The position numbers and the translations under genes are program-made. Below the pieces are notes generated by a model. That model was not told the DNA's origin. It searched no databases and worked only from the letters and a program-made list of their open reading frames with translations. Positions 42,781-54,462 of a DNA stretch of 64,000 nt are shown here, piece after piece (the stretch's first letter is position 1; every line of letters starts with the position of its first letter). Location of the stretch: contig OY978527.1 in assembly GCA_963854835.1 (NCBI GenBank), positions 25,995,557 through 26,059,556 on the forward strand, given 5' to 3'. This DNA is from Megamerina dolium (taxonomy: Eukaryota > Arthropoda > Insecta > Diptera > Megamerinidae).

Positions 42781-44431
42781 CAGTGGCTCACAGCTTATTT
42801 CGTACAGTGTATATATTTTTATGTACATGGCTGTAACATCGAAACTAAAAAACTTATCAATAAGTTTTGAATGTAGATGTCTATGTATGTGTTTAGTAAA
42901 CCTAATAAGAAAACGGGGAACCCCAAAAATTGTTCTTTTTGTCATGCAAGAGAGAAAAACTATTGATCAGCTGATTTTCAGCTCACATCTTATTTCGTAC
43001 ACAAACTTCAATGTAAGTAAGTTTCATTCTGCCGCGCAGTTACAAAGTTTTTTTGAATTGTATGAGTTTTTGGACCCTTTTAACTATTATAACAATTTTT
43101 ATTATTATTATTTTAAATAGTTAAAGTGCTGTAAATTAAACATTTAGCGTTATGGGTCGTCGTACAACGATGGAACAGCGTAAACTGGTAATTAACCATT
43201 TTAGGAAAGGTCAGAGTGTGCGAAAAATTGCTGAAATGACAAATTTAAGTGCCTCAACTGTCCAATACATCATTCAACGCTTCGTTCGCGAAAATCGGTT
43301 GGAGAACAAGGGCAGAGAAGCACCTAATAAGATTTTCAACGCTTCAGACGAGCGTTATATTGTACGAAAAATTAAGAAAAATCCAAAGTTATCCGCTCCG
43401 AAGTTAGCTGCAGAGGAACAGCGTGAAATAGGAAAATCATCCAGTGCTGAAACTGTCCGACGTGTGCTGCGCAATCATGACTTGAACGGTCGAGTAGCCC
43501 GAAAGAAACCATTCATTTCGAAAATGAATATACAACGCCGACTTGACTTCGCCAAAGAGCATATTATTAATACTCCTGCGTTCTGGAATACCGTTATTTT
43601 CGCGGATGAGTCTAAGTTTAATATTTTTGGCTCGGACGGAATGTCATATGTTTGGCGTAAAGCGAATACCGAGCTAAACAAGGAGAACCTTAAGCCCACA
43701 GTGAAGCATGGTGGCGGTAGCGTGATGGTTTGGGCCTGTATGTCAGCAGCCGGAGTAGGTGAATTGGTTTTTATTGAGGAAACAATGGACAAAATGAAGT
43801 ACCTCGAGATTCTGAAAAACAATTTACTTCAAAGTGCAGACAAACTGGGTTTGCGGGAAGAATTTCGGTACTACCAAGATAATGACCCAAAACATAAATC
43901 TGGGATTGTGCAATCTTGGCTTATTTGGAACTGCCCACACTTGATGTCTCCACCACCACAGTCACCTGACATGAATGTGATTGAAAATCTTTGGTCTATT
44001 TTGGACAATAAAATAAGAACACACAAGATTTCTAATAAGCAAGACCTAAAGAAGGTACTGATGGAAGAATGGAAAAAAATCACACCAGACATCACTCAAA
44101 AATTGGTGGATTCAATGCCAAATAGACTCCAGGCTGTCATTAACGCTAAGGGATGTCAACTAAATATTAAAATCAACTTACTTTGTTTTTAGTTTGAACT
44201 TAAAGAGACTGTACGAAATAAGCTGTGACATGAATTTTCCTATTTTTTTCTTATTCTATTTTTTTATAGTGTCAAACACTAAAATTTTGAAAAAGTAAAT
44301 TTTGGAAAATAAAAAACAAACCTTCCTTTCTAAAATGGCATTTATATTTTGTTCATATTTTTGCTATATTAGGAATTACGACTGCAGCAATTTTTAAACT
44401 GTCACTGTACGAAATAAGCTGGGAGCCACTG
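42781..44431 (+). mobile_element. Tc1-type DNA transposon B, apparently intact, IR/DR ends
   Basis: 1651 bp flanked by TA (42779-42780 and 44432-44433). The ends CAGTGGCTCACAGCTTATTT and, from the right, CAGTGGCTCCCAGCTTATTT differ at one base and continue to about 29 bp. Related words (CTCACATCTTATTTCGTACA, about 42981, and CTGTACGAAATAAGCTGTGAC, about 44209) lie about 200 bp inside each end. It interrupts jockey copy 1 at the end of ORF2. Confidence 0.93.
43152..44192 (+). CDS. Tc1-type transposase B (DD34E), intact
   Basis: 346 codons from MGRRTT. N-terminal helix-turn-helix pair (about 1-115), then the catalytic residues D152 (FADES), D243 (YYQDNDPKH) and E278 (MNVIE) with 34 residues between the last two. 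The triplet GGGSVMVW typical of Tc1 enzymes is present. Compared with transposase A it shares the fold and many blocks but is clearly a different family. No stop or shift is seen; the enzyme may be functional. Confidence 0.93.
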   Translation: MGRRTTMEQRKLVINHFRKGQSVRKIAEMTNLSASTVQYIIQRFVRENRLENKGREAPNKIFNASDERYIVRKIKKNPKLSAPKLAAEEQREIGKSSSAETVRRVLRNHDLNGRVARKKPFISKMNIQRRLDFAKEHIINTPAFWNTVIFADESKFNIFGSDGMSYVWRKANTELNKENLKPTVKHGGGSVMVWACMSAAGVGELVFIEETMDKMKYLEILKNNLLQSADKLGLREEFRYYQDNDPKHKSGIVQSWLIWNCPHLMSPPPQSPDMNVIENLWSILDNKIRTHKISNKQDLKKVLMEEWKKITPDITQKLVDSMPNRLQAVINAKGCQLNIKINLLCF

Positions 44432-44605
44432 TATATCTTTCACATTATCTCTCATTACTATTAAATATGTCCTTCATGAAATCACATGTTATATTTGTTT
44501 GCTTTAAGTTATTTGAATGATTATACACATTGGTGTAGAATCAACAAAATGTATTTTTTAGTATATAAGATTTGTATAATTATTGTTAGTTTCGTAAGAA
44601 TTTTT

Positions 44606-44732
44606 TGTTATGCACTCAAAAGTTTGAAAGCATCATGCAGACATTATACATTTTGTATTATTAGTAGTCTTTTGATCTTCAATAAATAAAGAATAATGAA
44701 AAGTCGAACAAAAAAGTTTTAGACTTCAAACA
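44606..44732 (+). repeat. Right part of the 5' LTR of BEL element 2
   Basis: Ends ...GACTTCAAACA immediately before the primer-binding site. The left border with the jockey tail is approximate. Confidence 0.6.
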
Positions 44733-44733
44733 T

Positions 44734-44750
44734 TGGTGACCCCGACGTGA
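44734..44750 (+). promoter_or_regulatory. tRNA primer-binding site of BEL element 2
   Basis: TGGTGACCCCGACGTGA follows the LTR end by 1 nt. This TGG start is complementary to a tRNA CCA end and the sequence is common in BEL elements (recall). Confidence 0.75.
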
Positions 44751-44953
44751 TCACACGTTGTGATAAACAACGAAAACAAATATCGTTATAACATACAAGT
44801 ATATGGTCTTGTTCATTTTTTTTTTTTTTTGTTGTTGCGTGATAACCGTTGCATACACAGTCGACAGACTAAGTGAAATTCACTTTTCTGCATTGATTTT
44901 TTTACCGTTCATTGCGAACACGCCAGTGAACAGTATCAAATTAAAATTATAAG

Positions 44954-46539
44954 ATGAAGATACGACTTTGGGTGATGTACCCCAAACACCGCCGTTATTC
45001 TCGAAGAGGAAATGTGCGGTCATATTTCGTCAGTTATGCACCATTCAACAACAATTGACGAGTGACGCACTTCAAGCCATGGATCATATTGAGTTATCCA
45101 TGCGCACTAGAGAAGAATTCTTATCAGCCTACGTCTCTGTAAAAACCATATGGAGCCACATACTCATTAATCTACAACAGTTTTTCCCCAAAACGATTCG
45201 CATTCTGTCGTGGTTCTAAAGCAACCCAAATCCCGTTTACCAGTATTGCAACTGCCCTCATTTGGAACGCTTCCATCGAAGTTGTCGCCTTTTGCGACGC
45301 CAGACTTTCAGCTTATAGAGTTTGCGTTTATATTTGTGCGAGTAACAACAAAAATTCTCGTGTTACTCTCTTATGCTCTAGATCCCGAGTCTCGCCACTT
45401 AAAACACTAATAATACCAAAATTGGAATTGGCACAAGTGGTTCACATAGTCGCTTTCCTGAGCGTTTATAACTGCCCTTTTTACTGTTGGTCCGATTCTA
45501 GTATAGTGTTGTCATGGATAAAGGAGGAACCGTCTAAATTCAACATTTTCGTCGCAAATCGTGTCAGCAGTATACAACAATTAACAGAAGGTATGGAATG
45601 GCGTTATGTTCCGACAGCATCAAATCCCGCCAATATACTATCACGTGGTGCTTCGCCCACAGAACTGCTGAATTCTTCGTTATGGCAGCATGGCCCATCA
45701 TTTCTTCTTTCGTTGGATCAATGGCCAAGCGCTTGCGATCAAATACGCCAGCTACCCGAAACACGTACAACCACATTATTTTCTGCTCTCAAGATTGTCG
45801 ACACATCGGTTACCTTTATCAATTATCAATTGTTATCAATTCCTTCCCAACAATGCAACGTATTTACGGCTATATTTACAAGTTTATAAAAAAAGATCGC
45901 TCCGACACCTTGACTTCTTCTCATATTCAATATGGAACCTTTTATTTACTGCGAATGATTCAGATGGTGCACTTCTCTACAGAATATAATGCATTACAAA
46001 AGAAAACTTCAATTAGTTCGTACAGTGTACTCATTTAATTATCGCCATTTCTTGACGACTTCGGCTTGCTACGTGTAGGAGGTCGTCTCAAAAATTCAAC
46101 TTTGGATGAATTTTTGAATGCGCCATCCTATCTTATTGCCAAAGCATCATCCGCTTACTGTTTCTTTAAGAAATTACTTTCACAAGAAATACTTACACAC
46201 TTGCCCACAAGCGCTTCTAGCCACTATTCGCTAGCCACAATGACCTGCCAAAAGAAAGAGTTCTGTCAGGCCGTACATTTCTAACAACGGGTGTTGATTT
46301 CACCAATAAAATGCTATGTATGCTTGTTCATTTGCTTTGTAACCAAAGCTGTGCATCTAGAGTTGGTTAAAGATTTAACAACCGCTGCGTTTCTAGCTTC
46401 ATTGCAACCATTTATGAGTCTACGGGGAAGGCCGAAAACTCTGTGGTCAGATAATGCGACCAATTTTGTGGGCGCCAAAAATGAACTGGCAGAACTAAGA
46501 AAGCTGTTTTTAAATCGCGAGCATCAGCGCGTGGTTCAT
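44954..46539 (+). pseudogene. BEL element 2 polyprotein remnant (gag start, RNase H, integrase part)
   Basis: A gag start (RKCAVIFRQLCTIQQQL, then RLPVLQLPSFG near 45235-45265) is joined within about 30 nt to the RNase H region (FCDASLSAY in frame near 45292, SRVSPLKTLIIPKLELAQ, CWSDSSIVLSWI, VPTASNPANILSRG). Thus most of gag, the protease and RT are deleted. The integrase start (LLRVGGRLKNSTLD, 46066) and core (FVTKAVHLELV, WSDNATNFVGAKNEL) follow with breaks, until the LINE insertion at 46540. Confidence 0.8.
46526..46539 (+). repeat. TSD of jockey copy 2, left
   Basis: AGCGCGTGGTTCAT, repeated exactly at 54449-54462. Confidence 0.95.
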
Positions 46540-46690
46540 TTTTTTTTTTTTTTTTACAAGCCTTTTTACTGGATCTTTCTAAAATTACTTAGAAACTAAC
46601 AATAAGTAATCAAAACTTACAAACTAAATAAAATTATGTGATATTCCCAACGTTCCATCACAATTTGTTGAGTCACGAGGTATAGCAATT

Positions 46691-49326
46691 TCACAGCATA
46701 TTCAGTGTGTCTTTTCTTTTTAATCGACGATGCCCCGTGTTCAGCAACAATTGCCTAGCAAGGGGATTCGGATGACTGTGTAATTTTTGTATGTAGCTTC
46801 TGCAAGACATTGCAACTTCCTCAGAAATTGTGGGTAAATTCAAATCACGATAGATGTAATCGTTCCTCATACACCAAGGCGCGTTTAAAATAATTCGCAG
46901 GCACTTGGATTGTATTCGCTGCAATTTTTCGATATTTGAGGGAGATGCGGTGCCCCAAAACTGAATACCATAAGTCCAGATTGGCTTCAGGATTGCTTTA
47001 TATAATAGCACTTTGTATTCGAGATTCAACTTTGATCTTTTGTGTATCAGCCACCATAACTGATTAATTTTAAGCTTGATCTGAGTTTTCTTTGCCTCTA
47101 TGTGATTTTTCCAGGTCAGCCTTCTGTCGAGGTGAATACCCAAGTACTTTGTTGAGGAACATTGTGGAACTGATTGGCCATTAATTTTAAGTGGGGGACA
47201 TGTATCTGGCCTTAGCGTGAAGGTTACATGTACGCTCTTTGATTCATTGACTTTTATACGCCATTTTGCTAGGCAGTTTTCGAGAGAATCGATATGAGTC
47301 TGCAGGAGTTTAGTAGCTTCTATGGGGTTAGAGCGAGTGCACAATATTGCCGTATCATCAGCAAAGGTCGATATGAATGTATAGTTATTGCTGGGCATAT
47401 CTGTAGTGTATAAGAGATACAGTAAGGGGCCCAAAACGCTTCCCTGAGGAACGCCAGCGTGAATATCCAATGGATTTGTTGTGTAATCCTTGTGATGTAC
47501 GAGAAATTGTCTTTTCGTGAGGTAGCTACTAAGCAATGAGGAGACATTTGCAGGCAGTAATAGTTTGAGTTTGTAAATAAGGCCATCGTGCCATACTTTA
47601 TCGAAAGCTTGAGTGATATCAAGAAAGACAGCTGAGCAATATTTTTTTTCTTCAAAAGTGTTCCTTATCAGAGTTACAATGCGGTGGACTTGTTCTATTG
47701 TGCCGTGCTGTTTTCTAAATCCAAACTGATGTTGAGGAATCAGTTGGTTGAGATTAATAAATGGAGTTATATTCATAACAAGTAGCTTTTCGAATAATTT
47801 AGAGAGTAGAGGCAGGAGGCTGATAGATCTGTACGATGCAACTTTTGTAGGGTCTTTTCCTGGCTTTGCTATCATAATAATTTTTGAAGTTTTCCAGCAT
47901 TTGGGATAGTGTTTAATACGAAGGATGAAAATGTGCATCAGATGAATTACTGAAGCCGGAGGTAGCTCTTTTATCATTTTACCGGTAATTTTATCTGGAC
48001 CAGGTGATTTTTTTGGGTTTAAATCTTTATAAATTGCTTTGAATATGTCCTTTTTTTTAATTTTGAGCGTTATTGAGCAAGGTTGAGAAGTTAATATTGG
48101 TAATGAGGACTGTGAAGAGGGTGGATTGGGTGTAAACACACTTTTTAGGTGGTTTGCAAAAGCCAAACCTTTCTCACAGTTGCTTCTAGCCCAATTACCG
48201 TCACTCACACGGATGGGGGAATCAGTGAGAATTGGCCGATTTGTATTTTTTGCTGATTTCCACAAAGAGTAGTCTGACGCTTCACCAAGTGTTAATTTCG
48301 CTATGTGCTCTTCTAACTCTTTGTTGTTTTTATTTTTTAAGGCTTGCTTTAACTTTCGAGTGCAGTGCTGTAGCTGTGTTTTCAGATTCGGTGATCTGAA
48401 TTCTTGCCATTGTCTTCGGAGTCTTCTTTTCTGTCTTACTAGCAATTCAATATCGGCTGGTGTGTATGGGCTATAGTTTGATTGCTTGCATACCTTTGTG
48501 CAGGTGGCTGAGCTGAGAGCTAATGAGAGCAGCTGGTTGAATTTTTCGAGTGCTGAGTCTACATCGTGTCCATTTCTTAATACAGTACTCAGAGGAAGAT
48601 GGGAATTTATATATTTCTTGAATTTTAACCAGTCTATTTTCTTTCTAACGCAATTGCTTTGGGGGCTTGGTGATTTTATAGATATTACCGTGGGTGAGTG
48701 GTCAGATGATAGATCATAATTACACTCTGTGGAGATATTTTCCATCTGCAAACCTTTGGCGACTCCAAAGTCTATGAGATCGGGTATTTTCCTCTTGTCC
48801 GTCGGCCAATATGTCGTTTGACCATTTGAAATAACATCGTAGCCATGGTTAGTGATGATTGAACATAGTCTTCTGCCTTTTGGAGTTATTAAGCGGGAGC
48901 CCCAGTGAGTGTGTTTGGCGTTGAAATCGCCAGCAACCAAGAATTTGCTACCAAGAGTTGAGAAAAATTCTTTATATTGCTGTTCGGTAATACTGTATCT
49001 TGGGGGACAGTATATCGCAGATATTACTAGCTTAGAGATGTATTCTTCCAGACATATAGATGTTGCTTGCAAGTAGACGCTACTGAAATCTTCGTGAACA
49101 TGATGTTTTATTCTGCTTTTTATCAATATGGCAGTTCCTCCGCGTGCCTTACCATGCGGATGATTTGTGGTGTACAGTTTGTAATATGGTATTTGGTAGC
49201 AATTTTTGTCAGTGTCTCAGATATCATCATTATGTCGATTTGGCTGGATTCAAGGAATTGAATTAGCTCCAAACGATGCTGGCTTAAGCCGTTGGCGTTC
49301 CAGTGGCATATCTTGAGATAACTCAT
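46691..49326 (-). pseudogene. Jockey copy 2 ORF2 (endonuclease and reverse transcriptase), one frameshift
   Basis: Begins at ATG 49326 (CHWNANGLSQH, endonuclease), shifts frame at about 49190, then runs open for 811 codons from 49126 to 46691. Endonuclease block VAGDFNAKHTHWGS and SDHSPTVI; RT blocks KKSPGPDKI, HQFGFRKQHGTIEQVHRI, VFLDITQAFDKVWHDG, GVPQGSVLGPLLYLLYTTD and FADDTAIL. This enzyme would nick the target and copy the LINE RNA. The same frameshift is present in copy 3, so it was inherited and not acquired after insertion here. Confidence 0.9.
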
Positions 49327-50497
49327 GGTCTGGATAGCAATGTTTGGAGTAACATCGATTGATTTTTCATCATTTCTTGCATCATTGTTTGCATTGAGTT
49401 CATGAATTGGTTCATATTCTGAATTAATGTTTGAAGCAAATGTTCAAGGGTACTTGGCTGTTGGGTGGGCAGTGAGTATTTCTGCTCATTATTTACATTG
49501 CTTTGTTGGTGTGGGTTTTGTTTTAACACGCTAGCGTATGAATTGGTTTGATTCTTGTTTGGGATTGCAGAGAAGAATTGTCTTGCATCAATATTTTGTC
49601 TCTTACTTGAGTTGGCTATCTGAGTTTGCTCAACTGGTTTTAGAGGTTGATTGCTAGCGGAGAAATTTAGCTTTAGGGTTGTATATACTGGGCAACCTCT
49701 ATAATTTGCGGTGTGATTACCTCCACAATTGCTGCATTTTTTCATGCTAGCATCGCCTTTAGATTTTGGGCATATGTTTGATTTATGGAGATCTCCACAA
49801 ATCACACAAACAGCTGGCAGGGTACAATATGTCTTAGTATGTCCATATTCTTGGCAGTTACTGCACTGAGGAGGCCTAGTTCTCTTATGGGGTTCTTCGA
49901 TTGTGATTTTGCGATGCAATAAATATCGAATTTTATATATGGGGTGTACTTCACCTTTTTTTAGGGGTTTTGTTTCAGGCTGAAGCTCAATACGATATAA
50001 CGGTTGAGGTATATTGCTCTTGTTGAGAATGTTGAATCATGTTTTGGCTTGAAGGGCAAGTTTAATTTCGTTAATGTCAACGTTGGGTTCGACGCCTTTG
50101 AGTACTACGATTAAGCCTTTACTACTTTTTAGCTGATATGTGTAGTAATTCTTTTTTACAGCATCAAATTCCGCAATTACTTTGCGATAATGAGTTTCGC
50201 TGTAGATTTGCACTTTCGTTTCCTCAATTTGGCCTTTGCGAATAGGATCAACGTGGAAATTCTTTGGGCCTATAAGACTTGTAATTCTAGAAATCAACTT
50301 ATCTGAGTTGCGTTCTCTTAAGAAAATGGGTGGGGGTTTGAAATTTTTCTTGGAGATAATATTTTCGTCACTTTCATCACCTGAAAGCAAAGCGTATCTA
50401 TTTTCCGAAATAATAGGGGCAGTGTTCTGCTTTTGAATTTTTGTTGAATTTATTTGTTTTGAATTTTGTGGACTTCTTTTTCGCTTTACTACAGTAA
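49323..50497 (-). pseudogene. Jockey copy 2 ORF1, main part
   Basis: In one frame apart from a TGA stop at 50037-50039. It carries KRKRSPQ (next to the RTE), ILRERNSDKLISRI, LIVVLKGVEPNVDIN, three CCHC-type knuckles (CSNCQEYGHTKTYC, CVICGDLHKSNICP, CSNCGGNHTANYRGC) and the Met-rich end FMNSMQTMMQEMMKNQ. Its stop overlaps the ORF2 start as ATGA (49323-49326). ORF1 proteins of jockey elements bind element RNA. The N-terminus continues at 53853-54244. Confidence 0.85.
50491..50497 (+). repeat. TSD of the RTE insertion, left
   Basis: ACAGTAA, repeated at 53853-53859. Confidence 0.85.
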
Positions 50498-53400
50498 AGT
50501 GGTCTGGTGGTGTTTTCGCAAGGTAACGTGTCTAACTGCCTCAACTGGGTGGGGCTAGCGCAATCCTTGTTGAACTCATCGCAAGTCAACTCACTGGCTG
50601 TCATGTAGTTTGATCTGAGCGCTATGTGATGATACCTTTATTTGTTAATGAGGGGTAGTCATATAGCTTGCTCTGCTTACTATGTGACGGCGCTTTCATT
50701 ATTATTAATGGGGGCCCTCCATGTGGCGACCACCGGGCAACGTCTTCCTGGCAGCCGCTGGGAGGCGGCTGAAGTGAGTGGCGAAAATCTCCTCGGTTAG
50801 AGGTTGTGCGTTGGGTTTGGGACCCGCCACATAAAAAACCCCCCCAATGAAAAAAACTAAAATGCCTCGGATAAGGACTACCGCTTTTGTTGATGACCCC
50901 CGCAAACGAAAAAAGGACAATGATTTACGGATATGCACCTGGAATGTCCGGTCCCTTTATAGGGAGGGTGCCTCTATCCAGCTGGTTGATGTCCTCGAAA
51001 AATACAGAGCTGACATCACCGCTCTCCAGGAAATGCGATGGACAGGACAGAGCTGCTCCAAAAGAGCGTCCTGTGACATCTACTACAGTTGCCATGCTGA
51101 AAGGCACGAATTAGGATGTGGATTTTTGGTCAGCAAGAGACTACGACATCTTGTCTCACAGTTCACGCCTGTGAACGAACGGCTGGCCACAATCCGCATC
51201 AAGGCAAAATTTTTCAACATCAGCCTTATATGTGCCCACGCTCCGACGGATGAGGACAATGTGACCAAGGAGAGCTTCTTTCAGCGCCTCGAAGAAGCTT
51301 ATGACCGCTGCCCCCGCCACGATATCAAAATCGTGCTTGGCGACTTTAATGCCAGGGTGGGCAAGGAAGGTACCTTTGGTCCAACTGTCGGAAAATTCAG
51401 CCTCCACCAGAACACCTCCGATAACGGAATGAGGCTGATCGACTTCGCCGCAGCACGAAACATGGTAATTGGTGGTACCAGATTCCAGCATCTCGACATC
51501 CACAAAGCGACATGGCTGTCTCCAGATCATCGTACAAGAAACCAAATTGATCATGTGGTGATTGACGGAAGGCATGCTTCCAGTGTGATGGACGTGAAAT
51601 CGATCCGTGGTGCCAACATCGACTCGGATCACTACCTTGTTGCAGCTAAGGTGCGCACACGCTTATGTGTCGCAAATAACAAGAGAAGTCCCACACAGAG
51701 AAAGCTCGACGTCAGTAAGCTGCGATCACCAGAGACAGCAGATGCATTTTCCACTCGACTATCGGATCTGCTTATGCAGAACACTCCCCAACTTGATGAT
51801 ACATGCGCACGGTGGACACATATATCCCACTCCATGACTACTGCTGCCGAGGAGGTAATCGGTTACTACCGGCCTCTGAGGAATGAGTGGTATGATCAGG
51901 AGTGTCGCGACGCTACCGCAGAGAAAGACGCCGCCTACAGAAGAACCCTGCGTGCAGGCGCAACGCGAGCTGTTAAGGAGCGGTATAGAGAGAAAAGGAG
52001 TGCAGAGAGACGTCTTTTCATTCGCAAGAAGAGGGAGTTGGAAAGACGCGAGATAGAGATCTGTACCGACAAGAATGAGACTCGAAAATTCTTTGAAAAG
52101 ATCAAGCGCCTGAGTGGAGGTTTAAATCCCGGAGCCTCTTCTTGTCATGATGGAAATGGGAAGCTGGTTACGTATGTCCAGAGTGTACTGAGCCTATGGA
52201 GGGAACACTTCTCCACGTTACTGAATGGCGATGCTACGAACAATTCCGCCAGTGGGGGAGATTGCCCGATAACCCCAATTACAGATGATGGTGTTGATGT
52301 TCCACCACCCGACTATGACGAGGTTGAAACGGCCATTTTAAGGCTGAAGAACAACAAAGCTGCAGGTGCTGATGGCCTGCCTGCCGAGTTGTTTAAGACC
52401 GGAGGCGATGAGCTGCTCACCCGCATGCACCAGCTCATAAGCAGAATATGGTCGGATGAAAGCATGCCTGATGATTGGAGGCTCAGTGTTCTCTGTCCTG
52501 TACATAAAAAAGGAGACCCCACAATTTGCGCCAACTACCGTGGAATAAGTCTCCTGAGCATCGCATACAAGGTTCTATCGAGCGTACTGTGTGAAAGGTT
52601 GAAGCTTATGCTCAGCAACCTGATTGGACCGTACCAGTGTGGCTTCAGACCTGGTAAATCCACCATCGACCAGATTTTCACACTGCGCCAAATCCTGGAG
52701 AAGACCCAAGAAAAACAGATCGACACACACCACCTATTTGTTGATTATAAAGCCGCTTTCGACAGTCCGGTAAGGGATTACCTCTACGCAACAATGTCTG
52801 AGTTCGGTATTCCTGCAAAGCTCATTCGACTTTGTAGAATGACACTGCATAACTCTCGTTGTGCAGTGAAAATTGGGAAGGACCTCTCCGCACCGTTTAA
52901 TACCGAACGGGGTTTCAGACAAGGTGATTCGTTATCGTGCGACTTCTTCAATCTTATATGGAGAAAATGATACGAGCTGCTGATCTACGACATAATGGCA
53001 CTATCTTCAACAAAAGTGTCATGCTGTTAGCGTATGCCGACGATATTGACATAATCGGCATGAACACGCGAGCAGTCAGTGCAACATTCTCAGAGTTGGA
53101 AAGAGAGTCGCGTCGGATGGGTCTCACGGTGAATGAGGGCAAGACGAAGTATCTAGTGTCAACAAACAAAGAGTCCCGGCGTCTTTGACAGCACGTGACT
53201 GTTGACAACTACGCTTTTGAAGTAGTAAGGGACTTTGTCTATCTTGGAACCAGCATTAATAGCAGTAATGACGTCAGCTTGGAGATCATGCGTAGGATAA
53301 CTCTTGCTAACAGGTGTTACTTTGGGCTGAGTAAGCAATTGAAAAGTCGAGCCCTCTCTCGAAGAACGAAAACTACACTCTACAAGTCTCTCATCATGCC

Positions 53401-53852
53401 TGTCCTAACATATGGCGCTGAAGCCTGGACAATTTCCATCTCGGATGAGCGAATGCTTGGGGTTTTCGAGAGAAAAGTCCTACGCAGGATCTTTGGACCT
53501 ATTTGCGTTGGTGGCGAGTACCGAATAAGGTACAACCATGAGCTGTACGAGCTATATGCCGATATTGACATAGTAAAGCGCATCAAAATCCAGCGGCTGC
53601 GCTGGCTAGGTCATGTCGAGCGAATGGAAGAACACGCTCCAGTTAAGAAGGTGTTATATTCGGAACCCGCTGGAGGACGACGCAGAAGAGGAAGACCAAA
53701 CCTCCGGTGGAAAGACCAAGTACTGGAGAACCTGACGGCGCTTGGAATTTCTAACTGGCGCCAGCTAGCGAAGAACAGAGATGGCTGGCGAAGCATGTTG
53801 TTTTCGGCCTAAATCGATATTCGGTTGTTATGGCCACATAAGTAAGTAAGTA
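50498..53852 (+). mobile_element. RTE-clade LINE, full length, inside jockey copy 2
   Basis: 3355 bp with a 7 bp TSD. A 5' UTR of about 350 bp leads to a single long ORF. The 3' UTR is very short and ends in AAGTAAGTAAGTA, a simple tetranucleotide tail typical of RTE elements. Removal of the element and one TSD rejoins the jockey ORF1 reading frame exactly. Fragments of the same family occur at 1061, 1548, 17816, 18068, 18190, 55183 and 59342. Confidence 0.92.
50847..53812 (+). pseudogene. RTE ORF (AP endonuclease and reverse transcriptase), one frameshift and one stop
   Basis: Starts at ATG 50847. Endonuclease: LRICTWNVRSLYREG, LQEMRWTG, VLGDFNARVG, DSDHYLVAAK. RT: NNKAAGADGLPAELFK, VHKKGDPTICANYRGISLL, YQCGFRPGKSTIDQIF, FVDYKAAFDSP and the catalytic YADD at 53033-53044; C-terminal RLRWLGHVERM and GRRRRGRPNLRW. 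A frameshift near 52960 precedes the YADD part, and TGA at 53186-53188 interrupts the end. Such ORFs are often mislabelled craniofacial development protein 2 in fly annotations. Apart from these two breaks the ORF is complete, so this is a recent but dead copy. Confidence 0.9.
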
Positions 53853-54244
53853 ACAGTAATGTAGCGATCAATTCCAGTTTGAGCAGCAACTGGTTCTTTA
53901 TTAGTCATTGCACTAGTTTCTTTAACTACTGGGTCATGCACTTCAGTAGAAAGGCCGTTATTTGTTTGCTTTGATGTTGTAGCTGTTGGTGTTACAGCAG
54001 GAGAAGCGCATTGTACACTCCACGGTATAGAGGGAGATAGTATATCACGAGAGAATAAATTATTTTTTTTGTCTGTATTTATTTTTGTTGCAAATTTTGA
54101 TGTAGTGTTAGAGTGAGGAATATGTACAGGCAAAAGATTTGCACTGTTACTTTCACTTGTGCAGTGTGTATCAACTGTTTTTTTTGATAATGCACTTATC
54201 GGGGGGGTTTGCGCGGGTGATTGCAAATTATTGTTTACACACAC
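53853..54244 (-). pseudogene. Jockey copy 2 ORF1, N-terminal part
   Basis: ATG at 54244. A Ser/Thr/Pro-rich N-terminus leads to QTGIDRYITV, where the RTE entered; the frame continues at 50497. No domain is recognised in this low-complexity part. Confidence 0.8.
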
Positions 54245-54448
54245 ATTAACAGGCGATTGCCGTTGTCGGAGAGGAGAGCGCTGAACACTTATATTATAAA
54301 CAAAATGTTTGCAAACGATATTATTGTTTTGTTTATTTTTTTTTTTCTAAAAAAAAAAAAAAAAAAAAAAAATCACCGAAATAACACCGAAAACAATCAC
54401 TTTTCCGACTCTATCAAACACGTCCACTCTTATTGGTGACTTTCACGG
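54245..54448 (-). other. 5' UTR of jockey copy 2
   Basis: About 204 nt with an A/T run near 54345-54371. Jockey elements usually hold an internal promoter here; none is provable from sequence alone. Confidence 0.6.
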
Positions 54449-54462
54449 AGCGCGTGGTTCAT
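54449..54462 (+). repeat. TSD of jockey copy 2, right
   Basis: AGCGCGTGGTTCAT, identical to 46526-46539. Confidence 0.95.

Larger units (their letters stand above)
38887..44605 (+). mobile_element. Jockey-type LINE, copy 1, old, inside the BEL 5' LTR
   Basis: A diverged jockey element: ORF1 remnant, ORF2 remnant, then (after a Tc1 insertion at 42781-44431) a 3' UTR whose words TAAGATTTG and ATTATTGTTAGTTTC near 44568 match the UTR of copy 3 near 59260. The exact 5' end is unclear. It is the oldest of the three jockey copies by number of breaks. Confidence 0.75.
46540..54448 (-). mobile_element. Jockey-type LINE, copy 2, full length, carrying an RTE insertion
   Basis: Minus strand. The poly(A) appears as poly(T) at 46540-46556. 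ORF2 and ORF1 follow, and the 5' UTR ends at 54448. A 14 bp TSD flanks it. Removing it restores the BEL integrase frame. An RTE (50498-53852) splits its ORF1. Without the RTE it is about 4.5 kb, close to the usual jockey size. Confidence 0.93.

Noticed and set aside
50847..52970. Host gene craniofacial development protein 2
   Set aside because: The motifs and TSD show that it is the RTE LINE ORF; the name is a common mislabel.
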